A stretch of DNA of 41,346 bases, from the NCBI GenBank assembly GCA_016209605.1, contig JACQVS010000052.1, positions 1 to 41,346 of the forward strand, read 5' to 3'. The DNA comes from Planctomycetota bacterium (lineage in GTDB: Bacteria; Planctomycetota; UBA8108; JACQVS01). Shown piece after piece: positions 34,901 to 41,346 of the stretch (its first letter is position 1; the number at the start of each line of letters is the position of its first letter). Under the pieces are notes generated by a model that ran no database searches, was not told the DNA's origin, and saw nothing but the letters and a program-made list of their open reading frames with translations. The position numbers and the translations under genes are program-made.

Positions 34901-36768
34901 GCTGAACTCAAGGCTTCCTGGACCTCCTTCGACCGAGGACTTTTATTCTTTTCTTGGACCGAAGCCAGGAGGCTCCAGGCCGGCACCAGGTCCTTCTTGA
35001 GCTGGAGCGCCTTGAATAAATTTTTCTCGGCTTCCTTGAACTGCCCCCGGGAGGCGTGAACGCGAGCGAGATAATAATAGACTATTGAGTGGTCGGGAAA
35101 AATTTCCGCCGCCTCCCGGAGCCGCTCCTCGGCCTCTTGCAGGGGATCCTCGCCGAGATCGGCGAGCGCCTCCGCCGTGACCTGCTTGACGAAAGCGCCC
35201 GGGCTGCCACGCAACATTTGATTGAGCCGCGTTTCAATCATGAAAGGCGGTGCTGCCCTCGCCTCTCCCTCCGCGCTGACAGCGTCAATGACCGGGGACA
35301 GAAGATCCTTCTTCTTGATCGATACGATGGCGGCGCTCAGCTTGCTCTCGAATTTGCTGGTATTCTCGCGGTTTTGCTCGTTCTTCATGACCAAGAAAAG
35401 CGCCAGCAGCGTCACGGCGAGCGCCAGGACGGCGACCGCTTCCAGGGCTCTTCTCCGATAGCGCCAGGCTTGCCGCACGAACTGCTCGTACCACGGCTGC
35501 GGATCCGCCTCCACAGGATCGCCCCGGATGAATCGGCGGAGGTCCTGCGCCAGAGCCTCGGCGGTGGCGTAGCGCTTGCGGGGATCCTTGCGCATGCACT
35601 TCGAGACGATGAGCTCAAGAGGCCTGGGAATTCGGGGATTCAGCCGGCGCAGGGGCAATGGATCGGTGTAGACGATCTTCTCAAGGATCTCCTTCGAACT
35701 CCTCCCCTGAAAGGGGGGCCGGCCGGCCAGCATCTCGTAGAGGGTCGCTCCGACACTGTAGATGTCCGTGCTCGGCCCCACCGGCCCGGGAGGGTCCTTG
35801 GCCTGCTCCGGGCTCATGTAAAGGGGCGTTCCGAGGCGCTCCCTGGACAAGGTGAGGTTCGCCTGGCCCTCGACGCGGGCGAGCCCAAAATCCAGGATGC
35901 GCAGGTGGCCGTTGGAGTCCAGCATGATATTGGAGGGCTTCAAGTCGCGATGGATCACCCCTTTGGTGTGAGCGAAGTGCAGGGCCTCTGCCGCCTCGAC
36001 GAAAGCGCCGGCGATGCGGCTATAAAAAGAATAACCGTGGAGCGGGGAAACAGATGAGGAGGAATCGGTGGTGAGGGGCGGCGATTCGAGGGGAGGGAGG
36101 GGACTCCCGGAAAGCCCTTCCGGCCGAGTGGCGGGCTCGCCATATTGAGGCCAGGAATCGGCCAGGAGGTCCATTACCGACTCGAAGTTGGAAGAAGGTA
36201 ACACCTCCACTTTTCGGCCGCGCTCGCCGTTTTCATGCCGGCGGCGGATCCGGCGCTGGAGCTGGTCGAGAGATTCGCCCTGCACGAACTCCATGGCATA
36301 GTAGGGGACGCCCCCTTCAATGCCCAGGGCGTAAACCCCGACGATATTGGGATGCTGGAGGAGGGCCGCCGCCTTGGCTTCCCGCTGAAAGCGCTTCACC
36401 GCTTTAGGGTCAGCGACCAGGCTCGCCGGCAAGATTTTCAAGGCGACGCGGCGATCCAGCGAAACTTGCAGCGCCTCGTACACGATCCCCATGCCGCCCT
36501 GCCCGACCCTCCGGAGGAGCTTGAAGCCTCCAAATTCTTCCGGATCTCGATCGCCTCCGGAGAAAAATGCGCCCTCCTCCAATTGTTTCAACTCCCGAGC
36601 CAGTTCCGGATCGATGTCCGGATGCCCTTCAAGGAATTGCCGCACATTGGAGATCTCACCGGCGGCCAGGCGGTTCTGGTACTCAGCCAGGTATCTGGCC
36701 AGATTCCGATCCCGCTCCTCATGGCCGGACTGCGTGGATTTCGCTTGGCCGTCGGATCTCTGGATCAT
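31963..36768 (-). CDS. Transmembrane Ser/Thr protein kinase with TPR array, jelly-roll and malectin domains
   Basis: A 1601-residue receptor-type kinase. Hanks motifs are all present: G-loop VGQGGMGIVYEA (residues 88-99), Lys111 in VALKIL, HRDLKPSN (273-280), DFG (293-295) and SPEQ (319-322). A Ser/Pro-rich insert of about 70 residues (175-245) interrupts the kinase domain before the catalytic loop. One transmembrane helix (about 441-461) follows. The outer part has a long TPR array, a jelly-roll-like domain (about 1180-1340; LVLSVRADDGFVAYLNG), further TPR-like helices, and a C-terminal malectin-like domain (INCGGWDFK..., IYRTERYF, YLVTLHFTEGWFEE, ISAIEIERL). Malectin domains bind di-glucose-type sugars, so carbohydrate sensing is inferred. 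The ATG at 36768 lies 37 bases after the sigma gene's stop; a longer frame to 36945 would overlap that gene. Confidence 0.92.
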   Translation of the reverse strand: MIQRSDGQAKSTQSGHEERDRNLARYLAEYQNRLAAGEISNVRQFLEGHPDIDPELARELKQLEEGAFFSGGDRDPEEFGGFKLLRRVGQGGMGIVYEALQVSLDRRVALKILPASLVADPKAVKRFQREAKAAALLQHPNIVGVYALGIEGGVPYYAMEFVQGESLDQLQRRIRRRHENGERGRKVEVLPSSNFESVMDLLADSWPQYGEPATRPEGLSGSPLPPLESPPLTTDSSSSVSPLHGYSFYSRIAGAFVEAAEALHFAHTKGVIHRDLKPSNIMLDSNGHLRILDFGLARVEGQANLTLSRERLGTPLYMSPEQAKDPPGPVGPSTDIYSVGATLYEMLAGRPPFQGRSSKEILEKIVYTDPLPLRRLNPRIPRPLELIVSKCMRKDPRKRYATAEALAQDLRRFIRGDPVEADPQPWYEQFVRQAWRYRRRALEAVAVLALAVTLLALFLVMKNEQNRENTSKFESKLSAAIVSIKKKDLLSPVIDAVSAEGEARAAPPFMIETRLNQMLRGSPGAFVKQVTAEALADLGEDPLQEAEERLREAAEIFPDHSIVYYYLARVHASRGQFKEAEKNLFKALQLKKDLVPAWSLLASVQEKNKSPRSKEVQEALSSALQSSDSGWQKAWLDAQDAALGFQWRRAASAFDEIDLRFEGLPEPYPGFKLEILLGKGVAYLKAGRHLEALVAFGAARSFWPDLLEPRLLMGKIFHLKNEPAAAGNLFEDLFQEAETKGLPAADRAAKEIALTHLDLGDLEKALLWSEKMSPGAAKLILQAEIFRSRKQFDKAWEAGEKARGLNPRNATPLLALGNVRLAQGNYREACDLYRRAAELAPGDPRPLVPLGVCLEGMDRLEEAKEVYERAIEFDPRGVFALNNLGTIHDRQGDLWEARRLYEKAVEGAPDFGLARFNLAWSYHREARYGLAEKEYREALRLGLDNAAIRLNLGSCLYNLGFGNPSKFHEAIGAYRKAGELNPEYALAFKELGQVLYLSGIFQEAIAAYRRSLDLKPPFSSDLHWKLGDALAGLGDVKGAMAEYRTSLEEDPEVVLARNNLAALLLREGIPIPEGEELKREICRLEDARLLKGADGSLATLLEKYRANLLPDIACHATIDALVETPEQIVPEGAAWRFFRGTAEPSPGLEWTDLTGFDDAHWESGAGGFGFPEVEGASTILADMVGAYSILYLRHRFSVAEPARVKRLVLSVRADDGFVAYLNGRETARWNAGKAGDRLPFFAAADREERRPWEIKEFEIDPKRLEAGENLLALQGLNAAVENGDFFMSAALKAEPAPASRKLLRARQHLDNFRAARQPEAADGLLDYFEGTVLKLDGKPMEAEEKFRAAVEKDAGRPEPFLRLAECLGERGDFQEEERILRQGLEMGPVHVRRLWSRWIRAALGNCEMDPAEALRIADRLVAGWPSAGVRGKPPDFLEDARWLLERWISKEPIRINCGGWDFKRGGAFWSRDRFHLGGQVTWLPKMEKAGLSSEDAAIYRTERYFPEPGRTLRAYSIPLPRGKYLVTLHFTEGWFEEASRRRFDVLLENEPRLIDYEPLEAGFGVPDIYPSEVEVNDGALDLDFVRRLEHPKISAIEIERL

Positions 36769-36805
36769 GAGGTGTCCCTTTACATTCAAACCCTCGCCGG
36801 CGATT

Positions 36806-37561
36806 TCAGCCGCCGGATGTCGGTTCTTGACTCGCTGCCTCGTCTGCATCACCGGCGCCGGTCCCTCGGGAGCTGGAGCAGCCGTTCTCCCCAGCGAGTT
36901 TTTCCAGGCTGAGGGGCGGAAGATGATAGCTGTCGGTATCTCCAAAGGTCGATTTCAGCTTCCGTAGAGCTCTCAACAGCAGCATGGATACGGCGTCCGC
37001 GGAGCGGTTCATCCTCCTGGCGATCTCGGGGATGGGCAGGCCGCGAACGCGAGCGAGGATGATGACCTCCCGGTAGTCCTTCTTGAGGCTTCTCAGAGCC
37101 TCTTCGAGGCGCTTGAAGCGCTCCTCCCGGAAAAGGGCCTTGCTGGGGCTGGTCTGTCTGGAGTCCATGAGTTCTTGGAGTTCTACCGGCATATCCTCCT
37201 GCCTCGCATCCTCTTCTTCAGAGCATCCCCCCCTCTTCAGGGTTTGAAAGTGGTAGCGCACCTGGTTCTTGATCACATGCTCGGCGATGGCCCCCAGCCA
37301 CTGGAAGAAAGACCTGTTGTTCTGCCAGCGCAGATCTTTCAGGGACAGGAACGCCCTCAAGACGGTCTCTTGAAAAATGTCTTCCACTTCAATCTTACGT
37401 CGCAGCCGCGGGCCCAGGCGCAAAAAAATGAAGGAAAGAAGCTGGTCCTGGTATCGGCGGAGCATCTCATTGAAAGCCTGGGCATCGCCGAGCTGGGCTC
37501 TCTGGACCAGCCGCAAGGTCGAAGAGGTCTTCCAGGGCTTGCTATTGAAGTTGTGGTCCAA
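36806..37561 (-). CDS. ECF-type RNA polymerase sigma factor (TTG start)
   Basis: A 251-residue sigma factor. Region 2 contains VEDIFQETVLRAFLSLKDL, then a FFQWLGAIAEHVIKNQVR segment. Region 4 contains SLKKDYREVIILARVRGLPI then PEIARRMNRSADAVSMLLLRALRKLKS. A Gly/Ser-rich tail of about 45 residues follows. The start codon is TTG, supported by AGGAGG four bases upstream and by the absence of any ATG before conserved region 2. Planctomycete ECF groups are commonly paired with Ser/Thr kinases instead of anti-sigma factors, as here: the kinase gene starts 37 bases downstream. Phosphorylation of the sigma factor or of a partner would be the expected control mechanism, which is inference from that gene pairing. 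Confidence 0.93.
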   Translation of the reverse strand: MDHNFNSKPWKTSSTLRLVQRAQLGDAQAFNEMLRRYQDQLLSFIFLRLGPRLRRKIEVEDIFQETVLRAFLSLKDLRWQNNRSFFQWLGAIAEHVIKNQVRYHFQTLKRGGCSEEEDARQEDMPVELQELMDSRQTSPSKALFREERFKRLEEALRSLKKDYREVIILARVRGLPIPEIARRMNRSADAVSMLLLRALRKLKSTFGDTDSYHLPPLSLEKLAGENGCSSSRGTGAGDADEAASQEPTSGG

Positions 37562-37720
37562 TGATCCTCCTGTTCAACGAACCTCCCACAACTAGGAGCG
37601 CGATCTGGCATGGAATCCAACGCCAAAAATGGAAGGCTTCTTTCCCGCCGACACCCCCATCATACCTCTTGGGCCTTCCTTGGGAAGCAAAAGATCCAGA
37701 AACGGACCGCCTGGAAACAG

Positions 37721-37812
37721 CCGCACCTGCCTTTCACGACCGCACCTGCCTTTCACAACGCTTTCGATATGCTATACTTAGCCCTTGGCGCGCTGAAGCC
37801 GCGCGCCGAAGG
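37721..37812 (+). promoter_or_regulatory. Promoter region of the glycosyltransferase gene, with tandem 17-base repeat and leader hairpin
   Basis: CCGCACCTGCCTTTCAC occurs at 37721-37737 and again at 37740-37756, offset by 19 bases (about two helical turns). A -10-like TATACT lies at 37773-37778; the only -35 candidate at proper spacing is TTTCAC at the end of the second repeat. The predicted mRNA start (about 37785) is at once followed by a strong hairpin, GGCGCGC (37787-37793) with GCGCGCC (37801-37807). The region is the divergent gap with the sigma factor gene. Confidence 0.5.
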
Positions 37813-37833
37813 CGCAAAAATCCGAGGAGGTCA

Positions 37834-38790
37834 ATGAGAGCCAGCATCGTGATCGCGGCGTGCAACGAGGGAGAACTGCTTTGGAAGACCATCCAGTCCA
37901 CCATCGAGACCGCCGGCAATTTGCGCTGCGAAATTGTGGTGGTGGATGATGCGTCCACGGACGGATGCGCCGAGGAGGCTCGCCGGCGCTCTCCCGAGGT
38001 TCGCGTGTTCAGGAATCAGGTGCGGCGCGGGGGTCCGGCTTCAAAGGACCTGGCGGCCCGCAAGGCCAGGGGCAAAGTGCTGGTCTTCCAGGATGGCCAT
38101 TGCAAGCCTGAGCCCTGGGCCATCGAGCGCTTGATCAACGATGTCGAGGAGCTCCGCGGGGAGGCCCTCTTCATGCCTCGCGTGCCGGCGCTGGACTGCG
38201 CTAGATGGGAAAACCAAATGAACCAGGTTGGCTACGGCTATTCCATGACCTTGGAGTCCTTTGACAACGGCTGGTTTCAAAATGTCGAAAAGATGCGGCA
38301 GCGCGGCCGGTTCCTGGAGAGTCCAGCCCTCCAGGGCTGCTGTTTCGCCTTGAGCCGGAAGCTTTATAAGAAATTACGGGGCTTCGATCCTGACATGATC
38401 GAGTGGGGGACCGAAGATCTGGATCTCGGACTCAAGGCCTGGCTGATGGGCCACCCCATCCTTCACGACCCGACGGCGACCATCGGCCATCGCTTCCGCC
38501 AGGATTTCGACACCTTTTCCGTCTCCCAGGAGGCTCCGGCGGTGAACCGGCTCCGCATGGCGAGAAAAAATTTCACCGATCAAGTCTGGGAGGAGTGGGT
38601 GAGAGGTTTTAAAGCCCATCACTCCGCTGAGCTGTGGGAAATCGCCTGGAGGCGATTCACGGAAAAGCGCGCCAGCGTTGAGCGGGAACGAGAGTTCCTT
38701 CTCCGCCGCCGCGTTCATGATGAGTTCTGGTACGCCGGCTATTTCGGTCTGAGCTGGCCGGTTCGAAGCGCCCTTTCCTCGACACCGTAA
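37834..38790 (+). CDS. GT2/GT27-like glycosyltransferase (polypeptide GalNAc-transferase fold)
   Basis: A 318-residue GT-A fold glycosyltransferase. The N-terminal strand MRASIVIAACNEG and VVVDDASTDG bind the nucleotide sugar. FQDGHCKPEP holds a DxH metal motif of the type used by polypeptide GalNAc-transferases. The acceptor-side block LQGCCFALSRKLYKKLRGFD then MIEWGTEDLDLGLKAWLMG and IGHRFR parallels the WGGEN...GH.FR signature of GT27. It is closer to that layout than to common polysaccharide synthases, so glycosylation of Ser/Thr in proteins is conceivable but unproven. No membrane helix is seen. GAGGAGG ends three bases before the ATG, which is close. It is transcribed away from the sigma-kinase operon. 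Confidence 0.85.
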   Translation: MRASIVIAACNEGELLWKTIQSTIETAGNLRCEIVVVDDASTDGCAEEARRRSPEVRVFRNQVRRGGPASKDLAARKARGKVLVFQDGHCKPEPWAIERLINDVEELRGEALFMPRVPALDCARWENQMNQVGYGYSMTLESFDNGWFQNVEKMRQRGRFLESPALQGCCFALSRKLYKKLRGFDPDMIEWGTEDLDLGLKAWLMGHPILHDPTATIGHRFRQDFDTFSVSQEAPAVNRLRMARKNFTDQVWEEWVRGFKAHHSAELWEIAWRRFTEKRASVEREREFLLRRRVHDEFWYAGYFGLSWPVRSALSSTP

Positions 38791-38863
38791 CGCGGTTTCG
38801 CGGCACCCGGACGAACGGCAAAGCTGCGCCGGATTTCAGATGAGACTGCTATTCCACCGTTAT

Positions 38864-39106
38864 TCAAGGCTTGAGGGCGATCAAGACATTGGCGAGGACC
38901 AGCCCAAGGATGAGTCCAAGGACCAGGCCGATGATCAGGCCGATGATCAAATACAGTTTGCCCTTGACGGAGCCGAGCTTGAACCCGGCGCAGTGGCCGG
39001 CCGCGTATCCGCAATCGTAAGAGTGCATGGTCGCGATCCCGCTGCTAACGTCTCCCGGAGGACTGGGAGAATACCCAGGAGGTGGTGAGGAGGAGCCGTT
39101 TGACAT
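38864..39106 (-). CDS. Small single-span membrane protein with glycine zipper
   Basis: An 80-residue hypothetical protein. The N-terminal 25 residues are Ser/Pro/Gly-rich (GSSSPPPGYSPSPPGD), followed by a Cys/His-containing stretch (YDCGYAAGHCAGFKLG). A long hydrophobic C-terminal helix (about residues 50-77) carries GLIIGLVLGLILGLVL, a glycine-zipper pattern that favours helix-helix packing. GGGAG lies seven bases upstream of the ATG, which supports it over the charged plus-strand frame covering the same DNA. No family recognised. It could be a pore-like or membrane-anchoring microprotein; this is inference from the helix alone. Confidence 0.6.
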   Translation of the reverse strand: MSNGSSSPPPGYSPSPPGDVSSGIATMHSYDCGYAAGHCAGFKLGSVKGKLYLIIGLIIGLVLGLILGLVLANVLIALKP

Positions 39107-39301
39107 AATTTTCTCCCTTGTGAGTTAGTCTACTGCCTGAATGTCGTTTCGATCACCTTGGCACATTATTATTTTGTCAGTGAACCCATTTCAAGAGAAA
39201 TCCAGGAATGATTTTATCGAAATGGGGCTGGTCGTCGATCCAGATCAAGCTTTCAGGAGTTGGCCCAGGTCCATGGTCTTTCGGCCGGCGCCGCCAGCGG
39301 C

Positions 39302-39934
39302 TCAGGATTCCCCTGAAACAAGCGCCAGGGTTGTCGCCACCCGATGCAATATTCGAAATCTTCCCTGCCTCAAAACTTCTTCCGCAACCCGAGTGGGGCC
39401 CGGCCAAACACCCACATCGTGTAAAATCATCACGCCCTTCGGTCCAAGAAAGACGCCCCAGCACAGGATGTCTTGGCGGACAGAGGTTTCGTCGTGATCG
39501 GCGTCGATAAACAAAATGCGGATGGCCCCTTTGAATCTCGCGCCGGCCTCGACGGATGAGCAGCGCCAGACATCGACATATTCAGAAAGTCCAAACCTGG
39601 CAAGATTTTTTAGCAGAAATGGCAAGGTATTCACCGTTGCTTTCTCTCGATCCCAGGTATCGGGATCAAAATAGAGTTTTCCAGGCTGATGCTCCTTTGA
39701 TCCTCGATGCGTATCGATGGCGATGAGCGGGGAGGCTCCTTCCCGGCGGTCCCTGAGCCCTGAAGCCAGACATACCGTGGAGCGTCCTTGATAAGATCCG
39801 AGCTCTACAACTCGTCCGCTTCCAGGCCAATCTCTGGACAGCTCATAAAGCAGCTGACCTTCACTGACCTGAAGCCAGCCGTGAACCTCTCGAAGCATCG
39901 ACTCGACGGGCACCTGACGATGGTGAAAAAGCAT
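39302..39934 (-). CDS. Class I SAM-dependent methyltransferase (Methyltransf_24-like)
   Basis: A protein of about 210 residues. Motif I is RVVELGSYQGRSTVCLASGL; the acidic residue after strand 2 is in LIAIDTHRG, and the strand-4 motif is RILFIDADHDE, followed by ILHDVGVWPGP. These are typical of the small methyltransferases often found in glycan or surface-structure gene clusters. The acceptor is unknown. The frame opens with TTG at 39940, but the in-frame ATG at 39934 is chosen. There is no Shine-Dalgarno; instead TATTAT lies just upstream (39947-39942), so the message may be leaderless. It lies between a small membrane protein gene and the divergent astacin-like gene. Confidence 0.85.
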   Translation of the reverse strand: MLFHHRQVPVESMLREVHGWLQVSEGQLLYELSRDWPGSGRVVELGSYQGRSTVCLASGLRDRREGASPLIAIDTHRGSKEHQPGKLYFDPDTWDREKATVNTLPFLLKNLARFGLSEYVDVWRCSSVEAGARFKGAIRILFIDADHDETSVRQDILCWGVFLGPKGVMILHDVGVWPGPTRVAEEVLRQGRFRILHRVATTLALVSGES

Positions 39935-39941
39935 ATTCAAT

Positions 39942-39970
39942 ATAATAAGCCGAGTCCGATTCAGAATGAA
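39942..39970 (-). promoter_or_regulatory. Weak promoter candidate placing the start of mRNA at the methyltransferase ATG
   Basis: On the minus strand TTCATT (39970-39965) is followed after 17 bases by TATTAT (39947-39942). Initiation would fall within a base or two of the ATG at 39934. The -35 matches consensus at only three positions. Confidence 0.3.
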
Positions 39971-40108
39971 GGAGCTGCTATCTGGATAGCCCTTGGTAAA
40001 AAATAGCCTTGAGAGTGGCGGGCTTCCGCTTTAGATTGGACGGTACAAGGCCCCTTGAGCTCACGGTTGACTGTCGGGGCATATCTCACTTTCAGAAAGG
40101 AGACGATC

Positions 40109-41346
40109 ATGGGAGTGATTTCAGCGAGCTGGTCGCACCGCTGGCCCGGTGCCGTGGTGCCGTACGAAATTGCGGCTGATATCACCATGGATGTCCCTGC
40201 TGCGCAGGCGGTGCTGCAGGCGATCAGCGAATGGAATATGAAGACGCAATTGCAGCTTCTTGTTCATACCGGCGAATCCGATTCCATCCTTTTTACGAAG
40301 AGCCCGAGCATCTGCGCCAGCCCCGTCGGCCGGCAGGGAGGCGCCCAGATCATCGGTTGCCCGCCGGGTCCGGGGGGATCGATCACGCCTCAAACCGTGA
40401 TGCACGAAATTGGCCACGCCATCGGGCTTTGGAATGAGCAGCAGCGGCGCGACCGGGACAAATTCGTTCTGGTGGATGGGTCGGTGATCGATGGTAAGAA
40501 TTACAAGATGAAGAGCAGAGAGGAGGCATTTCACTTCGGCCTGTATGATTGTGATTCCATCATGCAGTACCCGGTCATACCGGGAAATATCGCCGATCGA
40601 CCAGGCGGGTGCGGCCCGGGAATGGGGACATCGGTCGCTCTCAGCAGCGGAGACATACATGTCGTGGACTTCTATCGCTGGGAGCCTTTCTACGTCCTTT
40701 CAAAAGGCGCGCCGGCGTCGGCTTCGTGGGGGCCGGGCCGAGTGGACTTGTTCGTGGTTGGAACCGACAACTCCGTCTACCACAAGTGGTTTGACGGAAA
40801 CTGGAAGCCATCGCTCCAGGATATAAATCTTTGGGAGCAGTTCGCCATTTCAGCGAAGCACCGTCCGGCAACGGCTTCCTGGGGTCCCGGGCGGCTGGAT
40901 CTCTTCGCGGTGGGGAGCGACGACGCGGTTTATCACAAGTGGTTCGATGGAAGCTGGCATCCTTCGCCGGTCGAGACCGATAGCTGGGAGCGGTTCGCCA
41001 TTTCGGCGAAGCACGGTCCGGCGGCGGCCTCCTGGGGCCCCGGGCGGCTGGATCTCTTCGTGGTGGGGAGCGACGACGCGGTTTATCACAAGTGGTTTCA
41101 AGGGGGCTGGTATCCTTCGCCGGTCGAGACCGATAGCTGGGAGCGGTTCGCCATTTCGGCGAAGCACGGTCCGGCGGCGGCCTCCTGGGGCCCCGGGCGG
41201 TTGGATCTCTTCGTGGTGGGGAGCGACGACGCGGTTTACCACAAGTGGTTCGATGGAAGCTGGCATCCTTCGCCGGTCGAGACCGATAGCTGGGAGCGGT
41301 TCGCCATTTCGGCGAAGCACGGTCCGGCGGTGGCCTCCTGGGGCCC
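40109..41346 (+). CDS. Astacin-like (M12A) metallopeptidase fused to PLL-type lectin propeller repeats (3'-truncated by window edge)
   Basis: An open frame of more than 412 residues running off the window. Residues 1-210 are astacin-like: WPGAVVPYEIAADI at the front, MHEIGHAIGLWNEQQRRDRD at 98-117 and a Met-turn-like SIMQYP. H99 and H103 would bind zinc and E100 would be the catalytic base. The third ligand position of HExxHxxGxxH is Asn109 (codon AAT, 40433-40435) instead of His. From about residue 205, 51-residue repeats begin (SWGPGRLDLFVVGSDDAVYH, KWFDGSW, WERFAISAKHGP). These resemble the DUF346/PLL-type fucose-binding seven-bladed propellers. AAGGAG sits six bases before the ATG. No signal peptide or propeptide is visible; a few in-frame upstream codons (to 40013) also lack one. 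Zinc loading and secretion are both doubtful. Confidence 0.85.
   Translation, partial: MGVISASWSHRWPGAVVPYEIAADITMDVPAAQAVLQAISEWNMKTQLQLLVHTGESDSILFTKSPSICASPVGRQGGAQIIGCPPGPGGSITPQTVMHEIGHAIGLWNEQQRRDRDKFVLVDGSVIDGKNYKMKSREEAFHFGLYDCDSIMQYPVIPGNIADRPGGCGPGMGTSVALSSGDIHVVDFYRWEPFYVLSKGAPASASWGPGRVDLFVVGTDNSVYHKWFDGNWKPSLQDINLWEQFAISAKHRPATASWGPGRLDLFAVGSDDAVYHKWFDGSWHPSPVETDSWERFAISAKHGPAAASWGPGRLDLFVVGSDDAVYHKWFQGGWYPSPVETDSWERFAISAKHGPAAASWGPGRLDLFVVGSDDAVYHKWFDGSWHPSPVETDSWERFAISAKHGPAVASWG
40733..41346 (+). repeat. 153-base tandem coding repeats (lectin propeller blades)
   Basis: The CCCGGGCGG-type anchor recurs at 40886, 41039 and 41192, exactly 153 bases (51 codons) apart, with a diverged first copy anchored at 40733 and the next due at the window end. 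The later copies are nearly identical at DNA level, including synonymous positions, whereas the first has drifted. This implies recent duplication or gene conversion among blades. Confidence 0.9.

Noticed and set aside
36769..36945. N-terminal extension of the kinase frame to 36945
   Set aside because: It would overlap the sigma factor gene by about 140 bases and shows no conserved features; ATG at 36768 lies just after the sigma stop.
40121..40660. 179-codon minus-strand frame
   Set aside because: Antisense of the astacin domain, which has recognisable HExxH and Met-turn motifs.
40850..41320. Repetitive minus-strand frame under the lectin repeats
   Set aside because: It repeats only because the plus-strand blades repeat; the plus frame matches a known lectin fold and continues the astacin domain.

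Overview
The window is GC-rich, tightly packed bacterial DNA. Several features recur in uncultured Planctomycetota: a sigma-70/ECF factor in an operon with a giant TPR serine/threonine kinase, Tat-exported Gfo/Idh/MocA and DUF362 proteins, sugar-degrading enzymes, and many large secreted repeat proteins ending in EF-hand (dockerin-like) pairs. The phylum call is inference from gene content; there is no rRNA or other marker gene, and no tRNA or CRISPR array was seen.

Layout. (1) 1-4588: an L-rhamnose cassette, with a 5'-truncated GH78 alpha-L-rhamnosidase, L-rhamnose isomerase rhaA, and a translationally coupled HExxH protein. (2) 4590-8516: an AT-richer accessory island with an AAA/DUF234 ATPase behind a consensus promoter and a 550-residue protein of unknown function. 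Upstream of the latter lies a 620-base non-coding stretch holding three kinds of repeat, including five tandem palindromes. (3) 8517-13633: two secreted FG-GAP/VCBS proteins in an operon. (4) 13751-18380: an orphan Phd-type antitoxin whose end overlaps a Tat-signal DUF362 lipoprotein, a GH36-like alpha-galactosidase that has lost its front half, and a Tat-signal Gfo/Idh/MocA oxidoreductase. (5) 18472-29951: a secreted dikinase-like protein, a VCBS protein and an ELWxxDGT protein in one operon, with a further VCBS protein divergent. (6) 30126-37561: an operon of ECF sigma factor, malectin-tipped receptor kinase and secreted S8 protease. (7) 37834-41346: a GT27-like glycosyltransferase, a tiny membrane protein, a methyltransferase, and an astacin-like protein fused to a PLL-type lectin propeller that runs off the window.

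The most striking theme is a shared C-terminal module of about 67-92 residues on seven proteins: four VCBS, one ELWxxDGT, one dikinase-like and one subtilase. It is an EF-hand pair starting RRGD, followed in six of the seven by a Cys-rich tail. Together with the sigma/kinase operon this suggests a surface-display or secretion set, possibly under carbohydrate-responsive control. The other two leads are the secreted dikinase-like protein with reordered domains, and the 550-residue gene with its palindrome array, which looks like a candidate undescribed element.
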